Assembly: GCA_012840135.1 (NCBI GenBank)
Contig: DUMA01000023.1
Coordinates: 124,001-188,000 of the forward strand
DNA: 64,000 nt
DNA from: Thermoanaerobacterales bacterium
GTDB taxonomy: Bacteria; Bacillota; Thermosediminibacteria; Thermosediminibacterales; Tepidanaerobacteraceae
Direction of reading: 5' to 3'
This document shows positions 52,820-61,118 of the stretch, in pieces. The stretch's first letter is position 1; each line of letters begins with the position of its first letter. The notes beneath the pieces are model-generated. The model saw only the letters and a list, made by a program, of their open reading frames with translations. It did no database searches and was not told where the DNA came from. A program made the translations under genes and the position numbers.

Positions 52820-54040
52820 CTATTTCGCTTCATATTTTTCCACATAGACAAACTTTCCGTCCTTGACCTGTTGAATTATTGCAGGTCTGTTCAATGGGTT
52901 ATGGGTAGCTGGGTCCATAGTGAAATGTTTTGTTGTAAGCACTTCCAGGTCCTTTGTTTTTTCCAGAGCATCTATCAATGCCGGTCCATCAGTGGTACCA
53001 GCACGTTTTATGGCATCTATCAAGACTTTGAGAGCATCAATAGCCAGAACAGATGTAGGCATTATAGGATCTGTATTGTATTTATCTCTATATTCCTTTA
53101 CAAATCCCTGTATCTCAGGGTCCTCTATAGAGGCCATATTAATACAGTAGGCACCTTCAATGGCAGAACCGCCCAGTGTGATTAAGTCGGGACTGGCCCA
53201 GCTGTCGCCTCCCATAAATGTACATTTCATACCTAAGTCTCTGGCCTGTTTAGCCGCGAGTGCCGCTTCTTTTTGGCTTGCCGGTATAAAAAGCAACTCG
53301 GGATTTTGCTGTTTTATCTTGCCCAGCATGGCTCTATAATCCAACTCTCCCGACCTGAAGGCTTCTTTGGCAACAACCTCGCCGCACATTTCTTTAAAGG
53401 CATCCTCGAAATACTTGGTAAGCCAAGCGGAATAATCTGAACCTACATCGTATAATATAGCGGCTTTTCTGACATTTAACTTATTGTATGCAAATTGTGC
53501 CGCTACCTTCCCCTGGAAGGGGTCTATAAAACAAACCCTGAACACATTTTTTTCTACCGTGTTGTCTTGAGGCTGGGTGACTTTAGGGTTGGTAGCCGCA
53601 ATAGCGATAAGAGGTATATTGGCCCTTTTAACAGCCGGTGTAGCGGCAATGGCGATACCGCTTTCATTGGGCCCCAGTATAGCTACTACCTTATCCTGAT
53701 CTATCATTTTATTTGCCACATTGACAGCTTCTATCTGATTTCCTCTTTCATCATAATACACCAGTTGAAGTGGCTTGCCGTTAATCCCTCCTGCGGCATT
53801 GATTTTTTCTATTTCCATCAGCAGAGCATTATTGGCTGTCTGCCCCCACATGGAAAAGTCTCCAGTCAATGCACAAAGGTGGCCAATCTTTATAGGTTCT
53901 TTATTATCAGTGGCATTTTGAGAAGACTGAGAAGGTGTAGGCTGGCTCTGTTGTTTTCCTCCGCACCCGGATAGGACGGTTGCGGCAAGTATGACTGTTA
54001 TCAGCACAATGCTAATTATTTTTATTATGTCTTTTTGCAT
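52820..54040 (-). CDS. Branched-chain-type amino acid ABC receptor (LivJ-like, copy 1)
   Basis: A 406-residue periplasmic-binding-type lipoprotein (signal, lipobox LSGC, then a Ser/Gln-rich linker). The Leu/Ile/Val-binding fold is shown by KIGHLCALTGDFSMWGQT, QLVYYDERGNQIEAVNVANK, VVAILGPNESGIAIA and KAAILYDVGSDYSAWLTKYF. It is closely similar along its whole length to the receptor at 61119 (shared RSGELDYRAMLGKIKQ and THNPLNRPAIIQQVKDGKF). It is the last gene of the racemase-DUF917 operon and has no permease of its own, so it may feed the liv transporter in the next operon (inference). Confidence 0.92.
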   Translation of the reverse strand: MQKDIIKIISIVLITVILAATVLSGCGGKQQSQPTPSQSSQNATDNKEPIKIGHLCALTGDFSMWGQTANNALLMEIEKINAAGGINGKPLQLVYYDERGNQIEAVNVANKMIDQDKVVAILGPNESGIAIAATPAVKRANIPLIAIAATNPKVTQPQDNTVEKNVFRVCFIDPFQGKVAAQFAYNKLNVRKAAILYDVGSDYSAWLTKYFEDAFKEMCGEVVAKEAFRSGELDYRAMLGKIKQQNPELLFIPASQKEAALAAKQARDLGMKCTFMGGDSWASPDLITLGGSAIEGAYCINMASIEDPEIQGFVKEYRDKYNTDPIMPTSVLAIDALKVLIDAIKRAGTTDGPALIDALEKTKDLEVLTTKHFTMDPATHNPLNRPAIIQQVKDGKFVYVEKYEAK

Positions 54041-54102
54041 GACAATCCTCCCTTTAACTTATTTTGTTCACTTTACATCTTGTCGGTTGCCTGACAGACT
54101 AT

Positions 54103-55218
54103 TTACGGTTTAAGAGGTTCATAATCCAGTTCAAACCCAAAATATCGCGGACAAAGTCTATCCATCACCTCTTTTCTCTGCATTATGGGATTGCAGGAGA
54201 AGCCATATACTTCAAGATATGAGCCTATCTCTATCTCTTCATTTCTCACAGGTTTCACAGTATCCGGTCTTATGCAACAGATGAGGTCCGGGCTGGAAGC
54301 AAGGTAGTTACCGTCTTTCCAGACTATATGGTTCTCATTCTTGAAGAATATCCTGGCTTTTTCACCTTTGAATTCATCGTCCCCATCCAGTGTGTGAAAT
54401 CCTATATAATAGCCTTCTTCATCCTTCCATTCCTTTTTAGTAACTTTACCTTTAAATAAAAGCTTGGCCCGTTCTTTTTCTAAGGCCTGCCGTAAATTTT
54501 CCTTACCTTCTCTTACTCGTTTTAATACCTTGCCCAGCTTATATGCCTGACTGACTGACCCCCTGACAAGAAGCCTTTTCAATTGTTTACCCGTTATGGG
54601 GAAACCCGCCAATCCAGTGGAACCAAATGCCACTTCACTTAAATACTTTCCTATGCGTTCTGCAACGCTAAGACTTATGGCCTCTTTTATAATGCAGATA
54701 TTACCGTATTTATCAACACTGGCTGCAGGCCAGAAGGGGACCTCTTCCAGCATCAGGCTTATCTGAAAAATCTCCGGAATGGCCCTACCCGCATAATCGC
54801 CGTCTACAATGGTCTTGCCCAGCTTCTTGGCCACTGCCATGGGAACTGGCATATTGGAGCCGCCCACCTCCAACGGTATGATAATATCGGCTTTTTTACC
54901 TGTGTAGTTTTCCCATTCTTGAACAGCATTGGCCAAATTCAAGGGGTATTTCCACGTGGTTAGACCTAACTGGTTTTTCTTTTTTATTTTTTCTTCTGTC
55001 AAAGGGGCTGTTGACCCCATAAGAAATATACAGAGGGATATGGCATCATCGTCTACCTGATCCACGTCAATCCACTCTATGGGACCTTTTTCATTCAACG
55101 CATCGCTTAGGGCTTTAAAACCTTCCTCAGGATTTCCGCCGCCACCTACTCCCAACAAGGTACATCCATCAATGAATTCCCAAAGTTCTTCCTGACTTTC
55201 GATTCTCGACTTTTCCAT
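54103..55218 (-). CDS. DUF917 family protein
   Basis: A 371-residue cytosolic protein of DUF917, a family found beside hydantoin and amino acid catabolic genes; one member is an S-methylthiohydantoin desulfurase. TLLGVGGGGNPEEGFKAL, IIPLEVGGSNMPVPMAVAK, TIVDGDYAGRAIPEIFQISL and YFGFELDYEP are typical blocks. The ATG at 55218 follows AAAGGAGG. It lies 14 bases after the racemase gene, in the same sigma-54 operon. The substrate is unknown. Confidence 0.85.
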   Translation of the reverse strand: MEKSRIESQEELWEFIDGCTLLGVGGGGNPEEGFKALSDALNEKGPIEWIDVDQVDDDAISLCIFLMGSTAPLTEEKIKKKNQLGLTTWKYPLNLANAVQEWENYTGKKADIIIPLEVGGSNMPVPMAVAKKLGKTIVDGDYAGRAIPEIFQISLMLEEVPFWPAASVDKYGNICIIKEAISLSVAERIGKYLSEVAFGSTGLAGFPITGKQLKRLLVRGSVSQAYKLGKVLKRVREGKENLRQALEKERAKLLFKGKVTKKEWKDEEGYYIGFHTLDGDDEFKGEKARIFFKNENHIVWKDGNYLASSPDLICCIRPDTVKPVRNEEIEIGSYLEVYGFSCNPIMQRKEVMDRLCPRYFGFELDYEPLKP

Positions 55219-55232
55219 GATTTTTTCCTCCT

Positions 55233-55958
55233 TTACACTGGCCATTTTCTTATCTTATCTATGGGGTGCATGAAAGAAATCTTACTGTGTTTTAAATGGC
55301 ACCCGATAATAGCCTCCATTACTTTGACCGAAGCTCCTGCTGGGTCTACCACCGGGATATTTATGTTGTTTTTTATCAATTTTTCACTAAGCTGCGCCGC
55401 TATTCCCCCAAGCCCCGTGCATCCCAGTACCAGAACATCGATACCGTCTTTTGATATGGCTATGCTGGCCTGCTCAAAGAGTTTTTCCAAAAGCTCCCGG
55501 TCATCATATAACCCCAGTACCGGCACATCGATGCTTCTTAAAGACACAATTCTTCCTGTGTTAAAATACTCCTGGTTTTGTTTTCTTATGAGGGGGAGAA
55601 TGTTAGGTAGTATTGTAATAATACCTATTCGTCTTCCAAGGTTAAGCGCAAGATTAACTGCTGCCTCGCCGGAACCCAAAACCGGGATACTGACGGCTTC
55701 TCGGGCCGCATCCACGCCAGGATTTACAAAACAGTAGCTCACTACGCCGTCATAACCTTCTTTCTCAGCGTATTCAGCCATTTTCACAACATAGGGAGCA
55801 CTATAGACCAGGTCATATTCGCTTTCTATGGAATCAGGCCCCCATTCAAGGTGAAGTGCTTTTATCTCGGTTCCCGATGCGGCAAATGCCTTTAAAATAT
55901 CCTCTTCCACCGAATCCGGCCTGTTTGTAATAATAGGTCTGATAAACAATATCTTCAT
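55233..55958 (-). CDS. Hydantoin/aspartate-glutamate racemase family protein
   Basis: A 241-residue cofactor-free racemase. The two catalytic cysteines lie in GVVSYCFVNPGVDAAREA and VLVLGCTGLGGIAAQLSEKL. IPVLGSGEAAVNLALNLG is the family linker. Hydantoin racemases and related Asp/Glu-family enzymes invert the alpha carbon; the present substrate is unproven. First gene of the operon, immediately downstream of a strong sigma-54 promoter. No hydantoinase or carbamoylase gene is visible. Confidence 0.87.
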   Translation of the reverse strand: MKILFIRPIITNRPDSVEEDILKAFAASGTEIKALHLEWGPDSIESEYDLVYSAPYVVKMAEYAEKEGYDGVVSYCFVNPGVDAAREAVSIPVLGSGEAAVNLALNLGRRIGIITILPNILPLIRKQNQEYFNTGRIVSLRSIDVPVLGLYDDRELLEKLFEQASIAISKDGIDVLVLGCTGLGGIAAQLSEKLIKNNINIPVVDPAGASVKVMEAIIGCHLKHSKISFMHPIDKIRKWPV

Positions 55959-56016
55959 TTGAACATCTTCCTCCCGCCTGTAAGGAAATCATCTAAACCA
56001 AATCAATTTATAATTC

Positions 56017-56032
56017 AGCAAGATTTGTGCCA
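56017..56032 (-). promoter_or_regulatory. Sigma-54 promoter of the racemase operon
   Basis: On the minus strand TGGCAC-AAATC-TTGCT, a perfect match to TGGCAC-N5-TTGCW, stands 59 bases before the racemase ATG. The adjacent gene encodes a sigma-54 activator, and three palindromes lie 60-135 bases upstream. Confidence 0.92.
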
Positions 56033-56095
56033 ATAAAAAAATAAGTCCCTCAATACCCGGGACAGTTATTTTTGCGTCACCAATATTATAATGCT

Positions 56096-56151
56096 GTAAA
56101 TTTTGTTTACAGTTATATGTAAATAATGTTTACCGTGTAACTTTTATTTAC
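56096..56151. promoter_or_regulatory. Three upstream activator sites, GTAAA-N5-TTTAC
   Basis: Palindromes at 56096-56110 (GTAAA-TTTTG-TTTAC), 56119-56133 (GTAAA-TAATG-TTTAC) and 56137-56151 (GTAAC-TTTTA-TTTAC). Centres lie about 97, 120 and 138 bases upstream of the predicted start of the racemase operon. The third overlaps the last codons of the activator gene. They are probably bound by that activator. Confidence 0.8.
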
Positions 56152-57715
56152 AAAAATTATATTTCTTCATCTTCTTTATAACACTGGTATGAGATATACC
56201 AAGAGCTTTCGCCATTTCTCGCGAGGATTTAAACCTTTTTCTGGCCATGTCAAAGTATTCCTTCTCTATTTTTTGTATCACACTAGGCAAATCCACAGGA
56301 AGGCTGATTTTTTCATTCTCTGTGGCAGGCTGGTGTGAATGTATTTTATTATCCTGTAACATTAGATGGTTTATATCGATTTGGTCATCAGCAAGATTTA
56401 CAGCCCTTTCAATCACATTCTGGAGTTCCCGGATATTGCCAGGCCAATCGTAATCCATCAGCTGCTTCAAAGCCGCCTGTGAGATCTTTAAATGTGGTTT
56501 CCCCACTTCCTCCCCAAGAGTCTTTACGAAATATTGTATCAGGATGGGTATATCTTCCTTTCTTTCTCTTAAAGGGGGTATAAAAATAGGTATGACATTT
56601 AGCCTGAAATATAGATCTTCCCGGAAATTTCCTTCTTTCATCATCTGTTCCAGGTTTTTATTGGTAGCCGAAATTATCCTGACATCAATAGGTATTTCGT
56701 ATTTAGCGCCGATGCGGCGGACCTTTTTTTCACACAAGGCTCTTAAGATTTTTGCCTGAAGATGTGGAGAAAGGTCACCGATTTCGTCGAGGAATAGAGT
56801 CCCGCCAGTAGCCAACTCAAAAAGCCCCTGTTTCCCCGAAGAATTAGCTCCCGTAAAAGCCCCTCTCTCATATCCGAAAAATTCGCTTTCCAGTAGCGCA
56901 TCGGGCACAGCGGCACAATTAACCGCCACAAAGGGGTATTGGCTTCGCCGGCTGCTCATATGGATAGCCCTGGCGAAAAGCTCTTTTCCAGTACCGCTTT
57001 CTCCCCGGATCATAATGCTGGAATTGCTGGGTGCTACTGACTTGGCAAGCTGGATGGCGTTTTTTATAGCGTGGCTCCTACCTATAATGTCGTCAAAGGT
57101 TATCATAGACGGGCGTGATATGGACTGAAATATTTTTCTCAGGCTTTCCATTTCTTTTAAAATTATCAGTGCCCCATTTTTTACACCGGCCTCGTTTTGA
57201 ATTATCTTTATGTCAATAAGCAGGTGGACCTGGTCTTTAAGGGAATTTGTCAGATAGACATCCAGGTTACTCTTATCGCTTCTAAAAATTTCATTCAAGT
57301 CTAGTACATCTTGGGGCAATATGTTACTAATATTTCCTCCCAAACACTCATTTTCCTTCAGCTTAAATATTTCTCTTGCCCGTTTGTTAATATGAATAAT
57401 TCGCCCGTCGGTATCGACGGAAATGATGCCTTCGTTAACATTGTTCATTATTGTATTTATTTCTTTCTCATTTTTTTCATAATCCATGAGGTCGATTTCT
57501 ATTACGTCAGCTATTTCCTTTACCTTATTCATCATGTATTTCTTAAAGTTCAACCAGTCCATATCGTCGTCCCATTCAATCTTAAAACTTATATAATAAT
57601 TTACCTCCATTGTGATTATATTAATTCCGTAGGATACCATGGCCTTCAACACATCGTAAATCATTCCTACTCGATCGGTAGTTCCAATAAATCTTATTCT
57701 CTTGTTTTTCTTCAT
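56144..57715 (-). CDS. Sigma-54-dependent activator with ACT and PAS domains (TyrR-like)
   Basis: A 523-residue enhancer-binding protein. Residues ~5-80 resemble an ACT domain (RIRFIGTTDRVGMIYDVLKA), which usually senses an amino acid; ~88-195 form a PAS domain (NVNEGIISVDTDGRIIHINK). The AAA+ domain has Walker A IRGESGTGKELFARAI, the sigma-54 contact loop GYERGAFTGA, Walker B TLFLDEIGDL and the DYDWPGNIRELQNVIERAVN motif. A Fis-type helix-turn-helix closes it (SREMAKALGISHTSVIKKM). It lies upstream of, and on the same strand as, the racemase operon and downstream of the liv operon terminator. Confidence 0.95.
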   Translation of the reverse strand: MKKNKRIRFIGTTDRVGMIYDVLKAMVSYGINIITMEVNYYISFKIEWDDDMDWLNFKKYMMNKVKEIADVIEIDLMDYEKNEKEINTIMNNVNEGIISVDTDGRIIHINKRAREIFKLKENECLGGNISNILPQDVLDLNEIFRSDKSNLDVYLTNSLKDQVHLLIDIKIIQNEAGVKNGALIILKEMESLRKIFQSISRPSMITFDDIIGRSHAIKNAIQLAKSVAPSNSSIMIRGESGTGKELFARAIHMSSRRSQYPFVAVNCAAVPDALLESEFFGYERGAFTGANSSGKQGLFELATGGTLFLDEIGDLSPHLQAKILRALCEKKVRRIGAKYEIPIDVRIISATNKNLEQMMKEGNFREDLYFRLNVIPIFIPPLRERKEDIPILIQYFVKTLGEEVGKPHLKISQAALKQLMDYDWPGNIRELQNVIERAVNLADDQIDINHLMLQDNKIHSHQPATENEKISLPVDLPSVIQKIEKEYFDMARKRFKSSREMAKALGISHTSVIKKMKKYNFCK

Positions 57716-57740
57716 AATCGTTCCCCTCTAGGATAAAATG

Positions 57741-57764
57741 AAAAAACAGGGCCCTGCAAGGCCC
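57741..57764 (-). terminator. Terminator after livF
   Basis: On the minus strand GGGCC and GGCCC pair, followed by TGTTTTTTC. It lies 18 bases past the livF stop and closes the liv operon before the activator gene. Confidence 0.65.
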
Positions 57765-57781
57765 ATCTAATTATGTCTCTT

Positions 57782-58501
57782 TTATATGACTTTATGTCTA
57801 ACGCCTAGATATGCCTCCTGGACAGCAGGATTGGCCAGCAGCTCTCTTCCTGTACCAGAAAGCACTATGCGGCCGGTTTCAAGTACATAAGCTCGGTTTG
57901 CCATTTCCAGGGCCTTGTGAGCATTTTGCTCGGCCAGAAGTATAGTGGTTCCTTTGTCTCTAATCTGCCGGATAGTCTTAAAGACCTCGGAAGTATAGAG
58001 CGGTGAAAGACCGAGCGAAGGTTCATCCAGCAGAAGAATTTCGGGTCTGGACATAAGCCCCCTGGCTATGGCCGCCATTTGCTGCTCACCGCCCGAAAGT
58101 GTTCCCGCATATTGGTTGGATCTTTCCTTTAATATAGGGAAAAGGCCATAGATAAATTCCAGGTCTTTCTTTACTTCATTTATATCATTTCTTAAAAATG
58201 CTCCCATTATCAGATTTTCTCTCACTGTCAGGTTGGCATAGAGCCTCCTCCGCTCCGGCACTAAGATAATTCCAGATGCGGCCACATCATGGGCAAAAGA
58301 AGGCAGGGGTCTGTCTTTATAAATTATCGACCCGTCCCTTGCTTTCAAAACTCCGGCAAGAGTCCACATGAGAGTGGATTTGCCCGCGCCGTTGGCGCCC
58401 ACTATTGTTACAATCTCTCCCTTGGCTACCTGCAGACTAACATTTTTTAATGCGTGGATTTTTCCGTAAAAAACATTTATATCTTTAATTTCCAGCAACA
58501 T
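57782..58501 (-). CDS. livF: Branched-chain amino acid ABC transporter ATPase LivF
   Basis: A 239-residue cytosolic ATPase subunit. Walker A is GANGAGKSTLMW, the signature TLSGGEQQMAAIARGLMSRP, Walker B ILLLDEPSLGLSPLY, and the switch His lies in a LAEQNAHKAL context (here Gln-Asn, typical of LivF). The LivF C-terminus RAYVLETGRIVLSGTGRELL is present. I prefer ATG 58501, nine bases after GGAGG; an ATG two codons earlier is possible. It overlaps livG by 17 bases. Confidence 0.96.
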   Translation of the reverse strand: MLLEIKDINVFYGKIHALKNVSLQVAKGEIVTIVGANGAGKSTLMWTLAGVLKARDGSIIYKDRPLPSFAHDVAASGIILVPERRRLYANLTVRENLIMGAFLRNDINEVKKDLEFIYGLFPILKERSNQYAGTLSGGEQQMAAIARGLMSRPEILLLDEPSLGLSPLYTSEVFKTIRQIRDKGTTILLAEQNAHKALEMANRAYVLETGRIVLSGTGRELLANPAVQEAYLGVRHKVI

Positions 58502-59267
58502 TGGCATATTCCTCCCCCAGATAAGCCTTCAGCACTCTTTCATCGCTCTGCACCTTTTCTTTAGACCCATCTATCAGCAATTCGCCGAAGTTGATGACTA
58601 TAATTCGGGGACAAAGTTCCATGACCACATCCATGTGATGTTCTATTAATATAATGGTAAGATTGTACTGCTCCTTGATATACCTTATCAAATCCACCAG
58701 CGCCAGAGATTCTTCAGGATTCATGCCGGCGGCGGGCTCATCCAGGAGAAGAAGTTTCGGCTTTAATGCAAGGGCCCTGGCGATTTCCAGCTTTCTCTGC
58801 AGGCCATAGGGCAGGCTGTCCGCTCTGAAATTTGCATATTGTTCCAGACCCACAACCTTTAAATACTCCATAGACCTTTCAGTAAGGTGACGCTCCATTT
58901 TAACGACTTTTGGGGTTTTCATCAGGACCTGGGCAAAATTATAATTTGCTTCCCGAAAAAGAACTGTCTTTATATTCTCCATCACGCTCAACTTGTTGAA
59001 AAGACGTATATTCTGAAAAGTCCTGGCTATACCGCCCCGCACAATGGAAACAGGGTCACACTTATTTATATCCTTTCCTTCAAATAAAATGATTCCCTCG
59101 GTAACCTTGTATACGCCGGTTATAAGGTTAAAAACCGTGGTTTTACCGGCTCCATTGGGTCCAATCAAACCTGCGATTTCGCCGTCATTCAACGAAAATG
59201 ACAAATCCTTTACCGCCACTATGCCGCCGAAACATTTTGTAACATTTTTCAGCTCCAGCAACGACAT
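58485..59267 (-). CDS. livG: Branched-chain amino acid ABC transporter ATPase LivG
   Basis: A 260-residue ATPase subunit. Walker A is GPNGAGKTTVFN; IARTFQNIRLFNKLSVMENI is the Q-loop typical of LivG; LPYGLQRKLEIARALALKP is the signature motif, Walker B LLLLDEPAAGMNPEE, and the switch histidine is in ILIEHHMDVVMEL. The ATG at 59267 follows AGGAGGATG; an upstream extension lacks a ribosome site. It begins directly after livM ends. Confidence 0.96.
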   Translation of the reverse strand: MSLLELKNVTKCFGGIVAVKDLSFSLNDGEIAGLIGPNGAGKTTVFNLITGVYKVTEGIILFEGKDINKCDPVSIVRGGIARTFQNIRLFNKLSVMENIKTVLFREANYNFAQVLMKTPKVVKMERHLTERSMEYLKVVGLEQYANFRADSLPYGLQRKLEIARALALKPKLLLLDEPAAGMNPEESLALVDLIRYIKEQYNLTIILIEHHMDVVMELCPRIIVINFGELLIDGSKEKVQSDERVLKAYLGEEYANVAGN

Positions 59268-59268
59268 T

Positions 59269-60153
59269 TTACATCCTCCTCCCGCCGGCGCTTTGATTTG
59301 CAGCCTTTCTATTGAACAGGTTTTTAAAAGAAGCAAAAGAAAGTTCGTGGTACCCCATGATTCCTGATGGCCTGTATATCATGATAAGAACCAGTATCAA
59401 ACCATATGCTACAAGACGCCACATATTGGCCACCCGCAAAACCTCAGGGACAGCGATAAAAAAAGAAATGGCAATGATGGGACCGGTGAGGCTTCCCATC
59501 CCCCCGGCTACCACCGCTGAAGTAAGCTGTGTGGAGAGGATAGATGTAAACATGGCCGGCTGTATAAAGTTAAGATAGTGTGCAAACAGTCCGCCCGCCA
59601 GGCCTCCACAGGCTGCGCTGTAAACGAGAGACAGCATTCGCACCCGGAAGATGTCTATACCCGCCATCTCTGCAGCTACCGCATCTTCTCTTACGGCAAT
59701 GGCATTTCGGCCAAATTTTGACAAGATAAAGTTTCTTGTCATCCAGACTACTATTACCGAAAATATGGCTACAACCGGCAGAGTGGTAAAATGAGAAATC
59801 CCGGGAAGTCCTCTTGCACCCTGAGTTATGGAGAGATTTTCCAGTATGACTCTTATAGCTTCACCAAATCCCAGGGTTGCTATCGCAAAATAATCGCCGC
59901 GAAGTTTTGCCCTCAGTGTCGGAAAGCCTATCACGAAACTCACTAGAGCGGACATCAGCATACCTGCAAGGAGAGCAAGAATAAAGGGTACATTATAAAA
60001 ATACGTCAGAATAGCCGCGGTATAAGCTCCGATGGCCATAAAGGCTGCATGCCCCAGTGAAAATAGCCCTGTAAATCCGGTAAATACCGAAAGGCCTACT
60101 GTTGCGATTATTTCTATGCCTATTACAGAAATTACTCCATAAATATATTCCAT
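59269..60153 (-). CDS. livM: Branched-chain amino acid ABC transporter permease LivM
   Basis: A 294-residue membrane subunit with about eight hydrophobic segments. GLFSLGHAAFMAIGAYTAAI, LRGDYFAIATLGFGEAIRVI and the cytoplasmic loop FGRNAIAVREDAVAAEMAGI (the EAA-type contact with LivG/F) are diagnostic. The tail AANQSAGGRRM is short. It begins 15 bases after livH ends. Confidence 0.95.
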   Translation of the reverse strand: MEYIYGVISVIGIEIIATVGLSVFTGFTGLFSLGHAAFMAIGAYTAAILTYFYNVPFILALLAGMLMSALVSFVIGFPTLRAKLRGDYFAIATLGFGEAIRVILENLSITQGARGLPGISHFTTLPVVAIFSVIVVWMTRNFILSKFGRNAIAVREDAVAAEMAGIDIFRVRMLSLVYSAACGGLAGGLFAHYLNFIQPAMFTSILSTQLTSAVVAGGMGSLTGPIIAISFFIAVPEVLRVANMWRLVAYGLILVLIMIYRPSGIMGYHELSFASFKNLFNRKAANQSAGGRRM

Positions 60154-60167
60154 AGATATTCCCCCTT

Positions 60168-61040
60168 TTACACCTTTTCTTCTAAATATTTACCAAGCAG
60201 GCCGGCCGGAAGGATGACAAGAAATAAAATAACCAGCGAAAAGCTGAAAACATCTCTTATGACTGAAGAAACATACACCGACACAAAAGTCTCCAGCACT
60301 CCCAGAATAACCCCACCGATAACGGCGCCGGGTAGACTTCCCAGGCCGCCTATTACCGCCGCAATATACGCCTTGTTGGTTATCCAGCCCATGGTAGGAT
60401 AAACCATATATTTTACTCCCAGGAAAACTCCGGCCAGACCTCCGAAAGCGCCGGCAAGTATGAACACGATTCCTATAAGTTTATTCATGTTCACTCCGTT
60501 CAGCGAAGCTACTGTCATATCGTAAGAAGCCGCTCTGATGGCAGTTCCCATTTTTGTCCTGGTTAGGAAAAGGTGAAGGGCGAAAATGGCTATGAATGAA
60601 AATATCAGCGCAAACAAGTCCAGAGGACTTATGTCGCTTCCAAAAAATTTGATGGTGGATTGTTTAAATATTTCCGGAAAAGAATAAAAATGTGACCCCA
60701 CAGTCACATACACCATGTTTTCTAGAAAAATTGAAACACCCATGGCCGTTATCATCAGATATAAAGGCGGAGCTTTTCTGTTTATAAGGGGACTGTAGGC
60801 CAGCCTCACGTTTATTAGAGCTAGCAGCGCCGCCCCAACAATGGCGCCAATAAAAGAAAAGGGGAAACCTAATTTAAATGAGGATATTAAAAAATATCCT
60901 ATATATGCCCCCAGCATTATGATAGTGCCGTGAGCAAAATTGCTGAAATTCAATATTGAAAACACCAGGGAGTACCCTACCGCCATCAATGCGTAGATGC
61001 CTCCGATAGAAAGTCCCGTGATCAATGTTTGTAGAAACAT
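60168..61040 (-). CDS. livH: Branched-chain amino acid ABC transporter permease LivH
   Basis: A 290-residue membrane subunit. TLITGLSIGGIYALMAVGYS and FSNFAHGTIIMLGAYIGYFL open the protein; the coupling loop TKMGTAIRAASYDMTVASLN and GGLGSLPGAVIGGVILGVLE are typical of LivH. ATG 61040 follows AGGAGATG; an upstream frame extension includes the intercistronic hairpin and is not likely translated. It is the second gene of the operon, after the receptor gene. Confidence 0.95.
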   Translation of the reverse strand: MFLQTLITGLSIGGIYALMAVGYSLVFSILNFSNFAHGTIIMLGAYIGYFLISSFKLGFPFSFIGAIVGAALLALINVRLAYSPLINRKAPPLYLMITAMGVSIFLENMVYVTVGSHFYSFPEIFKQSTIKFFGSDISPLDLFALIFSFIAIFALHLFLTRTKMGTAIRAASYDMTVASLNGVNMNKLIGIVFILAGAFGGLAGVFLGVKYMVYPTMGWITNKAYIAAVIGGLGSLPGAVIGGVILGVLETFVSVYVSSVIRDVFSFSLVILFLVILPAGLLGKYLEEKV

Positions 61041-61072
61041 TGTTTCATCTCCTGTCCTGCGATGGTATTTAA

Positions 61073-61099
61073 AGATAAGGGGGGCAAGCCCCCTTATCT
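61073..61099 (-). promoter_or_regulatory. Intercistronic hairpin between livJ and livH
   Basis: AGATAAGGGGG and CCCCCTTATCT form a perfect 11-bp stem around GCAAG, without a following T-run. A stable hairpin after a receptor gene commonly stabilises the upstream mRNA or attenuates transcription, raising receptor over permease levels (inference). Confidence 0.6.
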
Positions 61100-61118
61100 G
61101 CATCTATTCTTTTTCTTT

